DNA of 64,000 nt from CBDCWT01 sp965223305 (GTDB lineage Bacteria; Planctomycetota; Planctomycetia; Pirellulales; Pirellulaceae), in contig CBDCWT010000047.1 of assembly GCA_965223305.1 (NCBI GenBank), positions 62,001 through 126,000 on the forward strand. Direction: 5' to 3'. The position numbers and the translations under genes were made by a program. Under the pieces are notes generated by a model. It saw only the letters and a list, made by a program, of their open reading frames with translations. It did not search any database and had not been told where the DNA came from. Positions 18,317 to 27,347 of the stretch are shown here, in pieces (position 1 is the stretch's first letter; each line of letters opens with the position of its first letter).

Positions 18317-18380
18317 ATTGGAGGTTGGGACTTGTGCTGTGAACAGCGGTCCTTCAGTCGGTTCTTACCAAGGACAGCAG

Positions 18381-20327
18381 ATGTCTCTTTTGGCGGTCAA
18401 CAAGCTGCTGCGGTCGGTTCCGCGCATCGTCGGCGCACCACCTGCGCCGCCATCCGCTGGGGATTGGGCTCTGGTCCGCGAGATCACGGCCTCGGCGGCA
18501 AGCCTTCGTCATCTTGACGACACCGAGCTTGCCATGCGCGCCGACGGTTTGCGAGAGGATGTCACGCAGCACGGGCGGGACGTCGCCGACGCGCGAGTTG
18601 TGGGTGGAGGCTTCGCGCTTGTCAACGAATCGGTTCGCCGCTGTTTGGGGTGGGAATTTTACGACGTTCAGTTTCTTGCCGCGATGGCATTGATCCGCGG
18701 CGAGATCGCTGAAATGGCGACCGGCGAAGGCAAGACACTCGTCCAGGCGCTCGCGGCGTTTGTGTTGAACCTTCCTGGGGAAGGTGTTCACGTGATGACG
18801 TCGAACGCATTTCTCGCGGAACGCGACTTCAGGCAACTAAGGCCCGTGCTGGAAAAACTAGATACCCGCACGGCGTTGATTGGAGCCAAGGCGGATCCAC
18901 GCGAGAAACGTGCGGCGTACCGGGCGGATGTTACCTACGGTCCAGGATACGAGTTTGGTTTCGACTATCTTCGCGATCAGGTCAGCACCCGGCGCCGGGG
19001 GCAACGTCGTTTGGGAGAGAGACTTCGGCAGCAACTACACGACAGCACCCCGCGCGACACCAGCGGACTGCAGCGCGGGCACGCGGTCGCCATCGTCGAT
19101 GAAGCCGATAGCGTGATGATCGACGAAGCGACGACCCCGTTGTGCCTGTCATCCGAGCCGGGGATGTCGAATCCGTCAGCCGCGCCGTACCTCCGCGCCG
19201 TCGAAGTTGCAGACGAGCTGCGTCCCCGCGAGGATTACGTCGTCAACGGACCGGAGCGGTCAGTGCGTTTAACGAAAAGCGGTCTGCAATCCAAGTTGGT
19301 GAGCGGTTCGGCGCCAGCGGGAGAAAAACTCGAACGCCCTTGGCCCATTTACGTCGAGCAAGCGCTTGTTGCGCAACATCTCTTCTGCCGCGATGTCGAT
19401 TATGTCGTTGAGCGGGATCGAATTGCCTTGGTTGACCAGTCCACGGGACGGATCTTCGAAGATCGAGCATTGCAGCAGGGACTGCATCAAGCAATCGAGG
19501 CCAAAGAGCGGATTACCATTACGAGCCCGCTACGCACTGAAGCGACCATTTCTCGTCAGCGGTTCTTCCGGCTGTATCGGGCGCTGGGTGGAATGACTGG
19601 GACGGCGCGCGGCGCCGCCCGCGAGTTTCAAGCGATCTACGGGCGCCGCGTGCGGTTGATACCGACTCGCAATCCCTGCCAGAGGATCGTGTTAACACCC
19701 AGGTACTTCGCCACGACCAAGTCCAAGACCCGAGCGATCGTCGACGACGTGCAGGGGCGCCACGCCAAGCGGCAGCCGGTCCTGGTGGGAACGCGGACGA
19801 TTGACGAAAGCCAACGACTTGCCAAGTTGTTGGCGCAGCTGGGAATTCCACTGCATGTGTTGAATGGCGTTCAAGACGGCAACGAAGCCGAGATCGTCTC
19901 TAGGGCGGGTCAGAGTGGCTCCGTCACGATCGCGACCAACCTAGCCGGCCGCGGCACCGACATCCGATTGGGTGACGGTGTGGATCAGCTGGGGGGGCTC
20001 CATGTGATTGCTACCGAAGTTCACACCTCGGCGCGAGTCGACCGACAACTCATTGGGAGAACCGCTAGACAAGGAAACCCCGGCAGCTGCCAGGTGTTTG
20101 TGTCGGCCGAGGACGAGTTGATCAAGTTATTCGGACGTCCTTTGGCCCGCACGATGAAACGCCTTGCGAACGACGAAGGAGAAATCACTCGCGACCTGGC
20201 TGCAGCAGTCGCGCGCGTACAAAAGGGCGTTGAGAAAACGAATTTCGAACGCCGCCGCCAACTACTCCGGCATGGTGCCTGGGTGGAAAATGTCCTGTCG
20301 AAACTAACCGGACAAGCCGAGTCGTAG
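18381..20327 (+). CDS. Truncated SecA-like ATPase
   Basis: The ATG at 18381 is preceded by AAGGA at a good distance; an in-frame start at 18297 would overlap the previous gene. The 648-residue protein keeps the SecA motor: Walker A MATGEGKTL (about residues 112-120), DEAD-type box IVDEADSVMIDEATTPL, and NBD2 motifs TNLAGRGTDI and GRTARQGNPG. The sequence stops shortly after NFERRRQLLRHGAWVENVL, which aligns with the start of the helical scaffold (NFxxRKxLLEYDDV in housekeeping SecA), so most of the scaffold, helical wing and zinc-binding C-terminus are absent. Full-length SecA is usually 800-950 residues. It is likely an accessory or specialised SecA working with the adaptor genes downstream. 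Confidence 0.88.
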   Translation: MSLLAVNKLLRSVPRIVGAPPAPPSAGDWALVREITASAASLRHLDDTELAMRADGLREDVTQHGRDVADARVVGGGFALVNESVRRCLGWEFYDVQFLAAMALIRGEIAEMATGEGKTLVQALAAFVLNLPGEGVHVMTSNAFLAERDFRQLRPVLEKLDTRTALIGAKADPREKRAAYRADVTYGPGYEFGFDYLRDQVSTRRRGQRRLGERLRQQLHDSTPRDTSGLQRGHAVAIVDEADSVMIDEATTPLCLSSEPGMSNPSAAPYLRAVEVADELRPREDYVVNGPERSVRLTKSGLQSKLVSGSAPAGEKLERPWPIYVEQALVAQHLFCRDVDYVVERDRIALVDQSTGRIFEDRALQQGLHQAIEAKERITITSPLRTEATISRQRFFRLYRALGGMTGTARGAAREFQAIYGRRVRLIPTRNPCQRIVLTPRYFATTKSKTRAIVDDVQGRHAKRQPVLVGTRTIDESQRLAKLLAQLGIPLHVLNGVQDGNEAEIVSRAGQSGSVTIATNLAGRGTDIRLGDGVDQLGGLHVIATEVHTSARVDRQLIGRTARQGNPGSCQVFVSAEDELIKLFGRPLARTMKRLANDEGEITRDLAAAVARVQKGVEKTNFERRRQLLRHGAWVENVLSKLTGQAES

Positions 20328-20533
20328 CGAACAGATGATCTGTAACGCCTGTGACAGTTTGATACCCGTTTCTCTAGCAGCGCAGGTCGATAAGGTATTG
20401 GGTCTGTAAAGAGCTCAGGTTCTGCATTGCAGTGCGCGATCGAAGAGAAGATAGAAGGCCGAGCGTAATCCAAAGCTGGCTGTTGAGTTGTCGGCGGCCC
20501 GCACCGTTTCTGCTAACCACACGGAATCTCGCC

Positions 20534-21508
20534 ATGGCGTACGACCCCACAACTAGGTTTTGGCTCGAACTGCGGAGAAACGGCCCACGACCCCGGACCG
20601 ATGGTCCCTTCTGCCGCTTGCCGGTGAGGGGTAGGAGCAGAGCTGATCTCTTTCTCCTCGTGTTTGCCCTCTTCCTAGGTCACCCATCCACGTTGAACGC
20701 CGAGCCGGTAGATGGCTTCTTGATTCCGTTCGAAACCGTCGAGGTTGCCACCGGTGAGACAGGCATCATTGAAGAAGTGCTGGTGCGCGAGGGAGACGTG
20801 GTAAAGAAAGGACAACCGCTTGTCCGCCTGCAGGACGATATTCAGCACTCGTTGATGGCCATCGCCGAAGCCGCCATGAACTCGACAGGACGGCGCGCTG
20901 GGGCTCAGGCCGAGTTGCGGATGCGGCAGGGGCGTCTCGACAAACTTCAGGAACTGTTGGTGCGGGGTAGCGCTCGGCACGAGGAGGTGAACCGCGCTCA
21001 AGCGGACCTGGAGATCGCCGCTGCCCGCGTGCGCACGATCGAAGAAGAGTTGGATATCAAGCGACTAGAGCGCGAGCAGGCACGGCTAAAGTGGGAACGA
21101 CGGACCATTCGCTCGCCGCTGAACGGAGTCGTCCTGAAGATCCAGAGGAAATCGGGCGAGTTCGTGGGGCCGCGCGATTCGCGACTATTGACCGTCGTGC
21201 AACTCGACCCACTGCTTGGCGTATTTGCCGTGCCCAGCGAAAGCGCGCGTCGAATCCGTGTCGGCCAGCAGGTGCGAATTCGGTTGACCAAGTCGTCGAA
21301 GGTCACGGCAGCCACCGTGGAACGGGTCGCTCCGGTCATTGATGGGAAGAGCGGCACGGTGCGCGTTGAGCTACAGGTTACCAACACCCAAGGCCATCTA
21401 TACAGCGGGGAGCCATGCGAGCTGCTGCTCGCCCCGAATGGCGCGCCAGTTGATGATCGAGGAGTCAGCCGCGAGAACCCGGGAAGCGCCGTATGGACGA
21501 ATCGCTAG
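20534..21508 (+). CDS. HlyD/RND-type periplasmic adaptor (membrane fusion protein)
   Basis: The 324-residue product (ATG 20534; an upstream in-frame start at 20432 is possible) has a hydrophobic leader RADLFLLVFALFLGHPSTLNA, a split biotinyl-lipoyl domain (VATGETGIIEEVLVREGDVV and RTIRSPLNGVVLKI), a coiled-coil hairpin of about 100 residues between the halves, and a beta-barrel region. This is the standard membrane-fusion architecture linking an inner-membrane transporter to the outer envelope. Its last 16 bases overlap the next gene, which supports an operon. No RND pump, ABC exporter or TolC gene is adjacent. Confidence 0.87.
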   Translation: MAYDPTTRFWLELRRNGPRPRTDGPFCRLPVRGRSRADLFLLVFALFLGHPSTLNAEPVDGFLIPFETVEVATGETGIIEEVLVREGDVVKKGQPLVRLQDDIQHSLMAIAEAAMNSTGRRAGAQAELRMRQGRLDKLQELLVRGSARHEEVNRAQADLEIAAARVRTIEEELDIKRLEREQARLKWERRTIRSPLNGVVLKIQRKSGEFVGPRDSRLLTVVQLDPLLGVFAVPSESARRIRVGQQVRIRLTKSSKVTAATVERVAPVIDGKSGTVRVELQVTNTQGHLYSGEPCELLLAPNGAPVDDRGVSRENPGSAVWTNR

Positions 21509-23376
21509 CCGCCCTCTCGATGGTCGAAAATCTCGTCGGTGTTGCCGCGGTCGGTCGGGACGACGGCGACGGCTCGCAGCGCTTGGCTTTCCGTGAGGCG
21601 GCGGACGAGATGCGCCGGGCCGGTGAGCTCTCAGACGGGGTCGATGCGCTGTTAGGGCGATTGGCGGCGATTGTGCAAGACTGTGTCTCGCGCACATCGC
21701 TGCTCTACTACCAGCGCGAGGAAGCCAGGCCGGAGGCCGGTTGGCTGCGGCCGATGCGGGCAGAGCAGGAGTTGCCACCACCTGCTGTACTCACCGAGCT
21801 GATGACACTTTGTGCCGCGGCTTGCCGCAGCAACACGGCACAGATCGTCCAATCAGAGGATGAAACAGAGTCGCTGGTTGTTGTCCCGTTGGCCATCCCC
21901 GGCCGGGAGACCGAAGCTGTCAGTGCCACCGTGGGCGACGCGTCGTGGTCATCCGCGCAGGTCAGTGACCTCCTTCAGCTGGCTGCAGCGCAGATTATTG
22001 TCTGTCACTCGCGGCAAGCCGTCCGAGAGGCTGTGCGTGAATCGGAAACTTGGACAGCCATCCTGGATTTGATAGGCCAGCTGGAAACTAGTGCCGACGC
22101 AACCGTTGCCTGTCAGTCACTCGCCAATCACCTCGAGGCGTTTCTAGATTGCCAGCGGGTGGCTGTCGGTCTTCGCGTTGGTCGCTCCCGCCACTGCCGG
22201 GTCCGGGCGCTCTCGGGTTTGGCACGCTTCGACAAACACGCGGAAATGGTAACGGCGATCGAAGCGGCCATGGACGAGGCTCTGTTGAAAGACGAGACGA
22301 TCGAGTGGCCGGCAATCTCAGCCGAGCGGCAAGCTGCCCGATCGCACGAGCAGCTGGCCACTTTGCTCGCTGCCGATCAGATTGTCACGGCGCCCTTCTT
22401 CGACGATGCGGGAGAACCTACCGGTGTTTGGCTGTTTGTGAACCCCGGGGACCGCAACCTTACTTCGGTCTTCGTCCGCGCTGCGCGGCAACCAATTGGT
22501 AGCTGCCTTCGTTGGCTCCAGCGGAGTCGAGGCGGGCTGCTCAACCGAGCCCGCAGGTGGGCTGCTGGCCAGCACCCCCAGCGGCGCGCGATTGTGGCCG
22601 CCTGCGCCATTGGTGCCGTCGTGCTGGGCCTTGCCTGGCCGCGTCCTCACAAGATCGGCTGCGATTGCCAACTGCAACCTGTCGTGCGGCAGTTCGTGGC
22701 CGCACCTTACGAAGGCACGCTTGCTGATTCGCTGGCCAAGGCCGGAGATGTGGTCAGCAAGGGAGAAGTTCTGGCTGCGATGGATGGCCGAGAGATCCGT
22801 CTTGAGCTGGCCGCAGTCGAGGCCGAGTATGGCCGCGCCAAGAAGTCGTGGGAAGCCTCGCTGGCCGCTGACGAGGTACACGATGCCCAGCAGGCCAGAT
22901 TGGAGATGCGGCGCCTGCAACTCAAGCAGCAGCTGTTGGAGCAGAGGCAGCAGAACCTCAACATTAGGAGTCCGTTGCGAGGTGTCGTGGTGCGGGGTGA
23001 TCTCGAAAAGAGCAAGGGCGCACCGCTGTCGATGGGACAGAGCTTGTTCGAGATTGCGCCGTTGGATCGCATGAACGTCGAAATCGTCGTGCCGGAAGAG
23101 GATATCTCCTACGTCCGTCCAGGCATGGAGGTCCGGATTCGGTTGGAAGCGTATCCGCGTAAGGCCTTCACGGCCCAACTCACCCGCATCGTTCCGCAGG
23201 CTGAGATCAACGACGATCGCCTCGTGTTCCTCGCCGAAGCAGAGCTCGAGAACGCCGCAGAGACGCTACGGCCGGGGATGAATGGTCGTGCAACCTTGAT
23301 CGGACGTCGCAGGTCAACGATCTGGTTGCTCTTTCACAAGCCGTACGAGTCGCTGCTGATGCTGCTGGGGGTCTAG
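21493..23376 (+). CDS. GAF-like domain / transmembrane / HlyD-type adaptor fusion
   Basis: The 627-residue protein has a soluble N-terminal region (about residues 1-350) with two GAF-like segments (for example ACQSLANHLEAFLDCQRVAVGLRVG), one membrane helix (RRAIVAACAIGAVVLGLAW, about 370-390) and a C-terminal adaptor with split lipoyl halves (VAAPYEGTLADSLAKAGDVV and NIRSPLRGVVVRG), short coiled coil and beta-barrel (MNVEIVVPEEDISYVRPG). A cytoplasmic sensory domain joined to a periplasmic adaptor suggests a signal-gated or regulated export component. It overlaps the previous gene and ends two bases before the next, so co-translation is likely. Confidence 0.82.
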   Translation: MDESLAALSMVENLVGVAAVGRDDGDGSQRLAFREAADEMRRAGELSDGVDALLGRLAAIVQDCVSRTSLLYYQREEARPEAGWLRPMRAEQELPPPAVLTELMTLCAAACRSNTAQIVQSEDETESLVVVPLAIPGRETEAVSATVGDASWSSAQVSDLLQLAAAQIIVCHSRQAVREAVRESETWTAILDLIGQLETSADATVACQSLANHLEAFLDCQRVAVGLRVGRSRHCRVRALSGLARFDKHAEMVTAIEAAMDEALLKDETIEWPAISAERQAARSHEQLATLLAADQIVTAPFFDDAGEPTGVWLFVNPGDRNLTSVFVRAARQPIGSCLRWLQRSRGGLLNRARRWAAGQHPQRRAIVAACAIGAVVLGLAWPRPHKIGCDCQLQPVVRQFVAAPYEGTLADSLAKAGDVVSKGEVLAAMDGREIRLELAAVEAEYGRAKKSWEASLAADEVHDAQQARLEMRRLQLKQQLLEQRQQNLNIRSPLRGVVVRGDLEKSKGAPLSMGQSLFEIAPLDRMNVEIVVPEEDISYVRPGMEVRIRLEAYPRKAFTAQLTRIVPQAEINDDRLVFLAEAELENAAETLRPGMNGRATLIGRRRSTIWLLFHKPYESLLMLLGV

Positions 23377-23378
23377 CT

Positions 23379-25547
23379 GTGGCCGCTGCCGGAGACTATC
23401 GCGTCCGCGACGTAGCCGAGATGTTCGTTACCTTGCGGGCAGATCTGGTGCTGACGCCTCGCCACGACGGCGCGGAACCAGGTTACTTGCTGGAGGACAA
23501 GGTCAATTCGAAATTCTTCCATATCGGTCTGCCGGAGTACACTTTCATCGCCCTGCTTGATGGCAAGACATCGGTTAGCCAGGCGGTGGGCGCCGCAGCA
23601 CAGCTGAACTCACAAGACGCCATCACCGAGCAACAGGCGATCGCCATCTGCCGTTGGTTGGTTCAAAACCAGCTGGCGTACACGGCGGAATCGGCACGGC
23701 TGGCGGGCCTTAACAGCGGCGATGGGACGTCCGCTCCAGGACAGCACGCCGGCCGCTGGAATCCTCTTTGCCTCCGCATCCCGCTATTTCGCCCGGATCG
23801 ATTGCTGCAGCGGCTACTCCCCTGGACGAGCTGGCTCTTTTCGGCACCGGCCGCCGTGGCCGCCCTGTTGTTGGGTATTCTTGCGCTGTACCAGGTGCTG
23901 ATCGATTGGACCCGCTTCGCCGGCTCTTCGCGCGGTGTTTTATCTAGCGAACGCTGGCTCTGGATTGGTATCGCGTGGCTAGTCATCAAGGTGCTGCACG
24001 AGTTAGCTCACGGAATCGTCTGTAAACGCTACGCGGGTACTGCCCGCGAGGCTGGAGTCGTGTTGATTTTGGGGGCTCCGATTGCTTACGTCGATGTCAC
24101 TTCGTCATGGCGATTTCGCTCGAAATGGCAGCGTATCCACACGGCGGCTGCTGGGATCTACGTAGAGTTGATCATCGCCTCGGTCGCCGTGTTGCTGTGG
24201 AGCGTGCTGCAGCCCGGAGTGCTGAGCGACTTGTGCTTTCAAACCGTGATGCTGGCTGGAGTGGCGACCATCCTGTTTAACGTCAATCCACTGATGCGAT
24301 TTGATGGCTACTACATCCTCACCGACCTAGCGAACCTGCCGAACCTGGCCGTCGACAGCCAGCAATTCTTGAGGCACGTGGTGCGTCGCCTTTTCCTCGG
24401 CGTTCCATCTCACCTCTCCTGGACATGGAAGAAGAAGGTAGTTGTTGCGGTCTACGCAGTGTCGGCATTCATTTGGCGCGGGCTGGTGCTGGCTTCAATC
24501 GTGCTCGCCGCAGCTTCTGCGTTTCGCGGTGTGGGAATTATCTTGGCAGCCATCGGCCTTGGATTCTGGATAGTGCCACCGTTGGTTTCAATGTCCAAGT
24601 ACCTGCTGTTTGGTACTCGCTGGGAACAGCCTCGTCGGCTGCGGTTCTTGCTGACCGCAGGCGGTTTCGTAGCCGTCGTCGTGCTGGCTGCGACAACCAT
24701 CCCTTGGCCGGGGGCCTACCGCGCACCGGCCATCACCGGCTACTCGCCAGCCACGACCGTCAGAACCGAGGCGGCTGGGTTCGTGCGCGATATCCGTGTC
24801 CAGGCCGGGCAACGGGTGGACGTGGGCCAAGTGTTGGTGCTACTGGAGAACGAAGAGCTTCGTTTGGAGGTCGATGATCTGCGGCTACAGGTCCAACGGT
24901 CAGCCGATCGTAAACGGGCGTTCCGCTTTGACGGGAAGACTGCGGCGAGTCAGGCCGAGGACAAACGGCTGGCGTCCCTCGAGCAGCGCCTGTACGAACG
25001 CGAGCAGCAGTTGCAGGCGCTCGTGGTGCGGGCCCCTGTTGGGGGGACGATCGCTTCGGGAGAGATTGCGTCGATGCGCGGTAAGTACCTCCGCCACGGA
25101 ACTGAAGTGCTGACAATCGGCAGCGAAAAACGAAAAGAGCTGACCATCTCGATCGCGCAAGAGGACCTGGACATCTTCAAAGAACATCTGCAAAAGACGC
25201 TGCGGGTGAGGATCGGTGGACTACCTGCGTTCAAGGCGAAGTTAAGCGACGTTTCCCCCCGTGCGGCCAGCGTACCGTATCATGCTGGCTTTTCCGCACC
25301 GCTGGGCGGGGCCTTGGCGGTGACGATTGCCGATCCAACCGCCGACGGTAGCCCCGAAGACCGCTACCGCTACTTGACACCGCGTTTCGATGGCCGGCTC
25401 GAGTTGGCGCCCGAGCAGTCTCTCGCGCTCTTTGCGGGTCAACGTGGCTACGTCTTGTTACGAGCCAGCGAGCATTCGATCGCAGACCACCTGGTGCAGC
25501 GCCTACGACTGTGGATTGGCAAGCAGCGTTTGCCTGCGGTGCTGTAG
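23379..25547 (+). CDS. PqqD-like / M50 site-2 protease-type / HlyD fusion protein
   Basis: Starting at GTG 23379, the 722-residue protein has an N-terminal PqqD-like domain (about residues 18-105, LRADLVLTPRHDGAEPGYLLED), membrane helices, and a zinc-protease core with HELAH (207-211) in VLHELAHG and the distal metal-ligand motif NVNPLMRFDGYY (301-312, Asp309). More helices follow (about 360-470), then a HlyD-type lipoyl/coiled-coil/barrel domain (SPATTVRTEAAGFVRDIRVQ onward). The layout matches proteins annotated as putative peptide zinc metalloproteases (YydH-like), which accompany peptide export or maturation genes. The metal ligands look intact, so proteolysis is possible. Last gene of the SecA-like operon. 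Confidence 0.85.
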   Translation: MAAAGDYRVRDVAEMFVTLRADLVLTPRHDGAEPGYLLEDKVNSKFFHIGLPEYTFIALLDGKTSVSQAVGAAAQLNSQDAITEQQAIAICRWLVQNQLAYTAESARLAGLNSGDGTSAPGQHAGRWNPLCLRIPLFRPDRLLQRLLPWTSWLFSAPAAVAALLLGILALYQVLIDWTRFAGSSRGVLSSERWLWIGIAWLVIKVLHELAHGIVCKRYAGTAREAGVVLILGAPIAYVDVTSSWRFRSKWQRIHTAAAGIYVELIIASVAVLLWSVLQPGVLSDLCFQTVMLAGVATILFNVNPLMRFDGYYILTDLANLPNLAVDSQQFLRHVVRRLFLGVPSHLSWTWKKKVVVAVYAVSAFIWRGLVLASIVLAAASAFRGVGIILAAIGLGFWIVPPLVSMSKYLLFGTRWEQPRRLRFLLTAGGFVAVVVLAATTIPWPGAYRAPAITGYSPATTVRTEAAGFVRDIRVQAGQRVDVGQVLVLLENEELRLEVDDLRLQVQRSADRKRAFRFDGKTAASQAEDKRLASLEQRLYEREQQLQALVVRAPVGGTIASGEIASMRGKYLRHGTEVLTIGSEKRKELTISIAQEDLDIFKEHLQKTLRVRIGGLPAFKAKLSDVSPRAASVPYHAGFSAPLGGALAVTIADPTADGSPEDRYRYLTPRFDGRLELAPEQSLALFAGQRGYVLLRASEHSIADHLVQRLRLWIGKQRLPAVL

Positions 25548-25770
25548 CAGCCGAGTGCATTCTCCAGATCGTTCAAGGCAGGCGGATGAATGACGGCGTA
25601 CCAGTTCATCCAACTGCCGGGCTATTCTGCGTCGGTCGGAGATGTTCGATGCCCTCCGAGTGTGGCACCTTCTTCTGTTCAAAGATGCCCTCGAGGTTGC
25701 GGCCATCGCGGTGACGGTGATCCAGTAACGACGGTGGTCCAGTAACATCGCGTAACGCGACGCCCGACCT

Positions 25771-27210
25771 TCAATGCACCTTGGCCAGATCCAGGAAGAC
25801 GATGATCGAGGGATTACCAACTGGTGTGTAATGACCGGTGAACTTGAGGTCGCCGGTTCTGCGATTGACCTTGAAGACGGCGATGTTGTCGGCGCGCTGG
25901 TTGCAAGAGTAGAGAAATTGGCCAGCCGGGTCGAAGTTGAAACTCCGTGGATAGTCTCCTCTTGTCCACTCCTCCCGGATGTAAGTGAGGTCGCCTTGTG
26001 GGCCGACCGAGAAGATTCCGATGCTGTCGTGCAGCCGGTTGCCCGCATAGACAAATCTACCATCGGCTGAAACTAGGATTTCGGAGCAGAAGTTACTGCC
26101 AGCAAACCCAGGTGGCAGAGTCGAGAGCGTTTGGCGTGCCACCAACCGTCCCGTGGGGGCAGCGTAGTCAAACAGCGCGATCGTCGAACCTTCTTCCTGG
26201 ATGGAGTAGAACCAACGACCATTGGGATGAAAGTGAAAATGTCGCGGCCCGTCTCCAGCTGGCAGCGATACATTAGGTGGGTCATTCGGTGTCAACTTGC
26301 CTGTCTGCGCGTCGAACTTCCAACTGAAGATCTGGTCCAAGCCCAGGTCGGCATGCAGCACGAAATGTCCCGAGGGATCGGCCTGAATCATGTGTGCATG
26401 AGTCCGATCATGTCCGCTAAAAGCAAAGCTGCCTGGAGGAGCATTGGTCGCCTTGGTGGGGCCGATCTCGCCCGCGTCGTGCTTGATGTCCGTGGCGGCG
26501 CCCAGCCGACCGTCAGGAAGAATCGGTAGCACGGCCACGGAGCCACCAAAATAGTTGGCCACCAAGATGAACCGTCCAGTCGGATGGATGCTCACGTAGG
26601 TCGGACCGGCACCGCCGGACTGGATGGTGTTGAGTAGCGTCAATTGTCCGCTTGCCGGATCGATGGAAAAAGCGCTGACCGTGCCTTCTTTGTTTTCCCC
26701 CACGCGATCCGTTTCGTTGGCGGAATACAGTCGCGTTCCGGTCGTGTTCAAAACCAGGCAACTAGGGCTAGTTCCCATTTCGTGAACGCCAGCAGGCGTC
26801 ATCGCACCGCTCGCACGGTTGACTTGGAACAGGTGAATACCGCGACCATTGCCGGGTGGAAGATCCACCTGCGTTGGCAATACATCGCGAAGCGGAGCGC
26901 TAAAAGTACCAACATAGGCCATCAGTGGCCAATCGGTCTCATCCGATTGTGCTGGGCGCGAACCAAAGATTATGGGAATGGTTGCCAGCAGTGCGACCGA
27001 AGCTCTTACCCGCTTGGGTTTCCTACCAAACCACCAATCGGCAAGTGGCTTGTTGATCCGGCAAATCGGCCAGACGATCAAAAGTGTCGCTACGAACGCG
27101 ACGGCGTACTCCAGGACAGCGATCGGTCCGACCAACGCAAATGCGGATGAGATCAAAGTCAGCAGCAGCAGCAAGAAACGGAACGAAACGCGTGACTTCA
27201 TGGTGTGCAA
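25771..27210 (-). CDS. Lactonase-fold beta-propeller protein (Pgl-like) with membrane N-terminus
   Basis: The 479-residue protein has two or three hydrophobic N-terminal segments (about residues 8-50 and 68-85) followed by a seven-bladed beta-propeller of the 6-phosphogluconolactonase/YbhE family. Repeated blades include SPSCLVLNTTGTRLYSANE, GPTYVSIHPTGRFILVANY, GPRHFHFHPNGRWFYSIQE and YPRSFNFDPAGQFLYSCNQ. Family members hydrolyse 6-phosphogluconolactone or act as secreted lactonases. The membrane-anchored, periplasmic placement argues against a role in the cytosolic pentose-phosphate pathway and favours lactones from periplasmic sugar oxidation. Confidence 0.85.
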   Translation of the reverse strand: MHTMKSRVSFRFLLLLLTLISSAFALVGPIAVLEYAVAFVATLLIVWPICRINKPLADWWFGRKPKRVRASVALLATIPIIFGSRPAQSDETDWPLMAYVGTFSAPLRDVLPTQVDLPPGNGRGIHLFQVNRASGAMTPAGVHEMGTSPSCLVLNTTGTRLYSANETDRVGENKEGTVSAFSIDPASGQLTLLNTIQSGGAGPTYVSIHPTGRFILVANYFGGSVAVLPILPDGRLGAATDIKHDAGEIGPTKATNAPPGSFAFSGHDRTHAHMIQADPSGHFVLHADLGLDQIFSWKFDAQTGKLTPNDPPNVSLPAGDGPRHFHFHPNGRWFYSIQEEGSTIALFDYAAPTGRLVARQTLSTLPPGFAGSNFCSEILVSADGRFVYAGNRLHDSIGIFSVGPQGDLTYIREEWTRGDYPRSFNFDPAGQFLYSCNQRADNIAVFKVNRRTGDLKFTGHYTPVGNPSIIVFLDLAKVH

Positions 27211-27347
27211 CCTCGACGGCGACTCCTATCGTGCGTGGTGAATGAGCCGCAATTTCCTCTTGGGTGTTCCGCCGTTTGCCGGAAGAGAGTCGGGCGGGTA
27301 GTATTCAGGCCGTGGGGCACTTTCGACTTGAAACGCATTCTATCAAT

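Noticed and set aside
25548..25770. Gap between the M50 fusion gene and the lactonase gene with GTCCAGTAAC/ATCCAGTAAC repeats
   Set aside because: I looked for a decayed transposase or a small gene; neither frame nor ends supported one.
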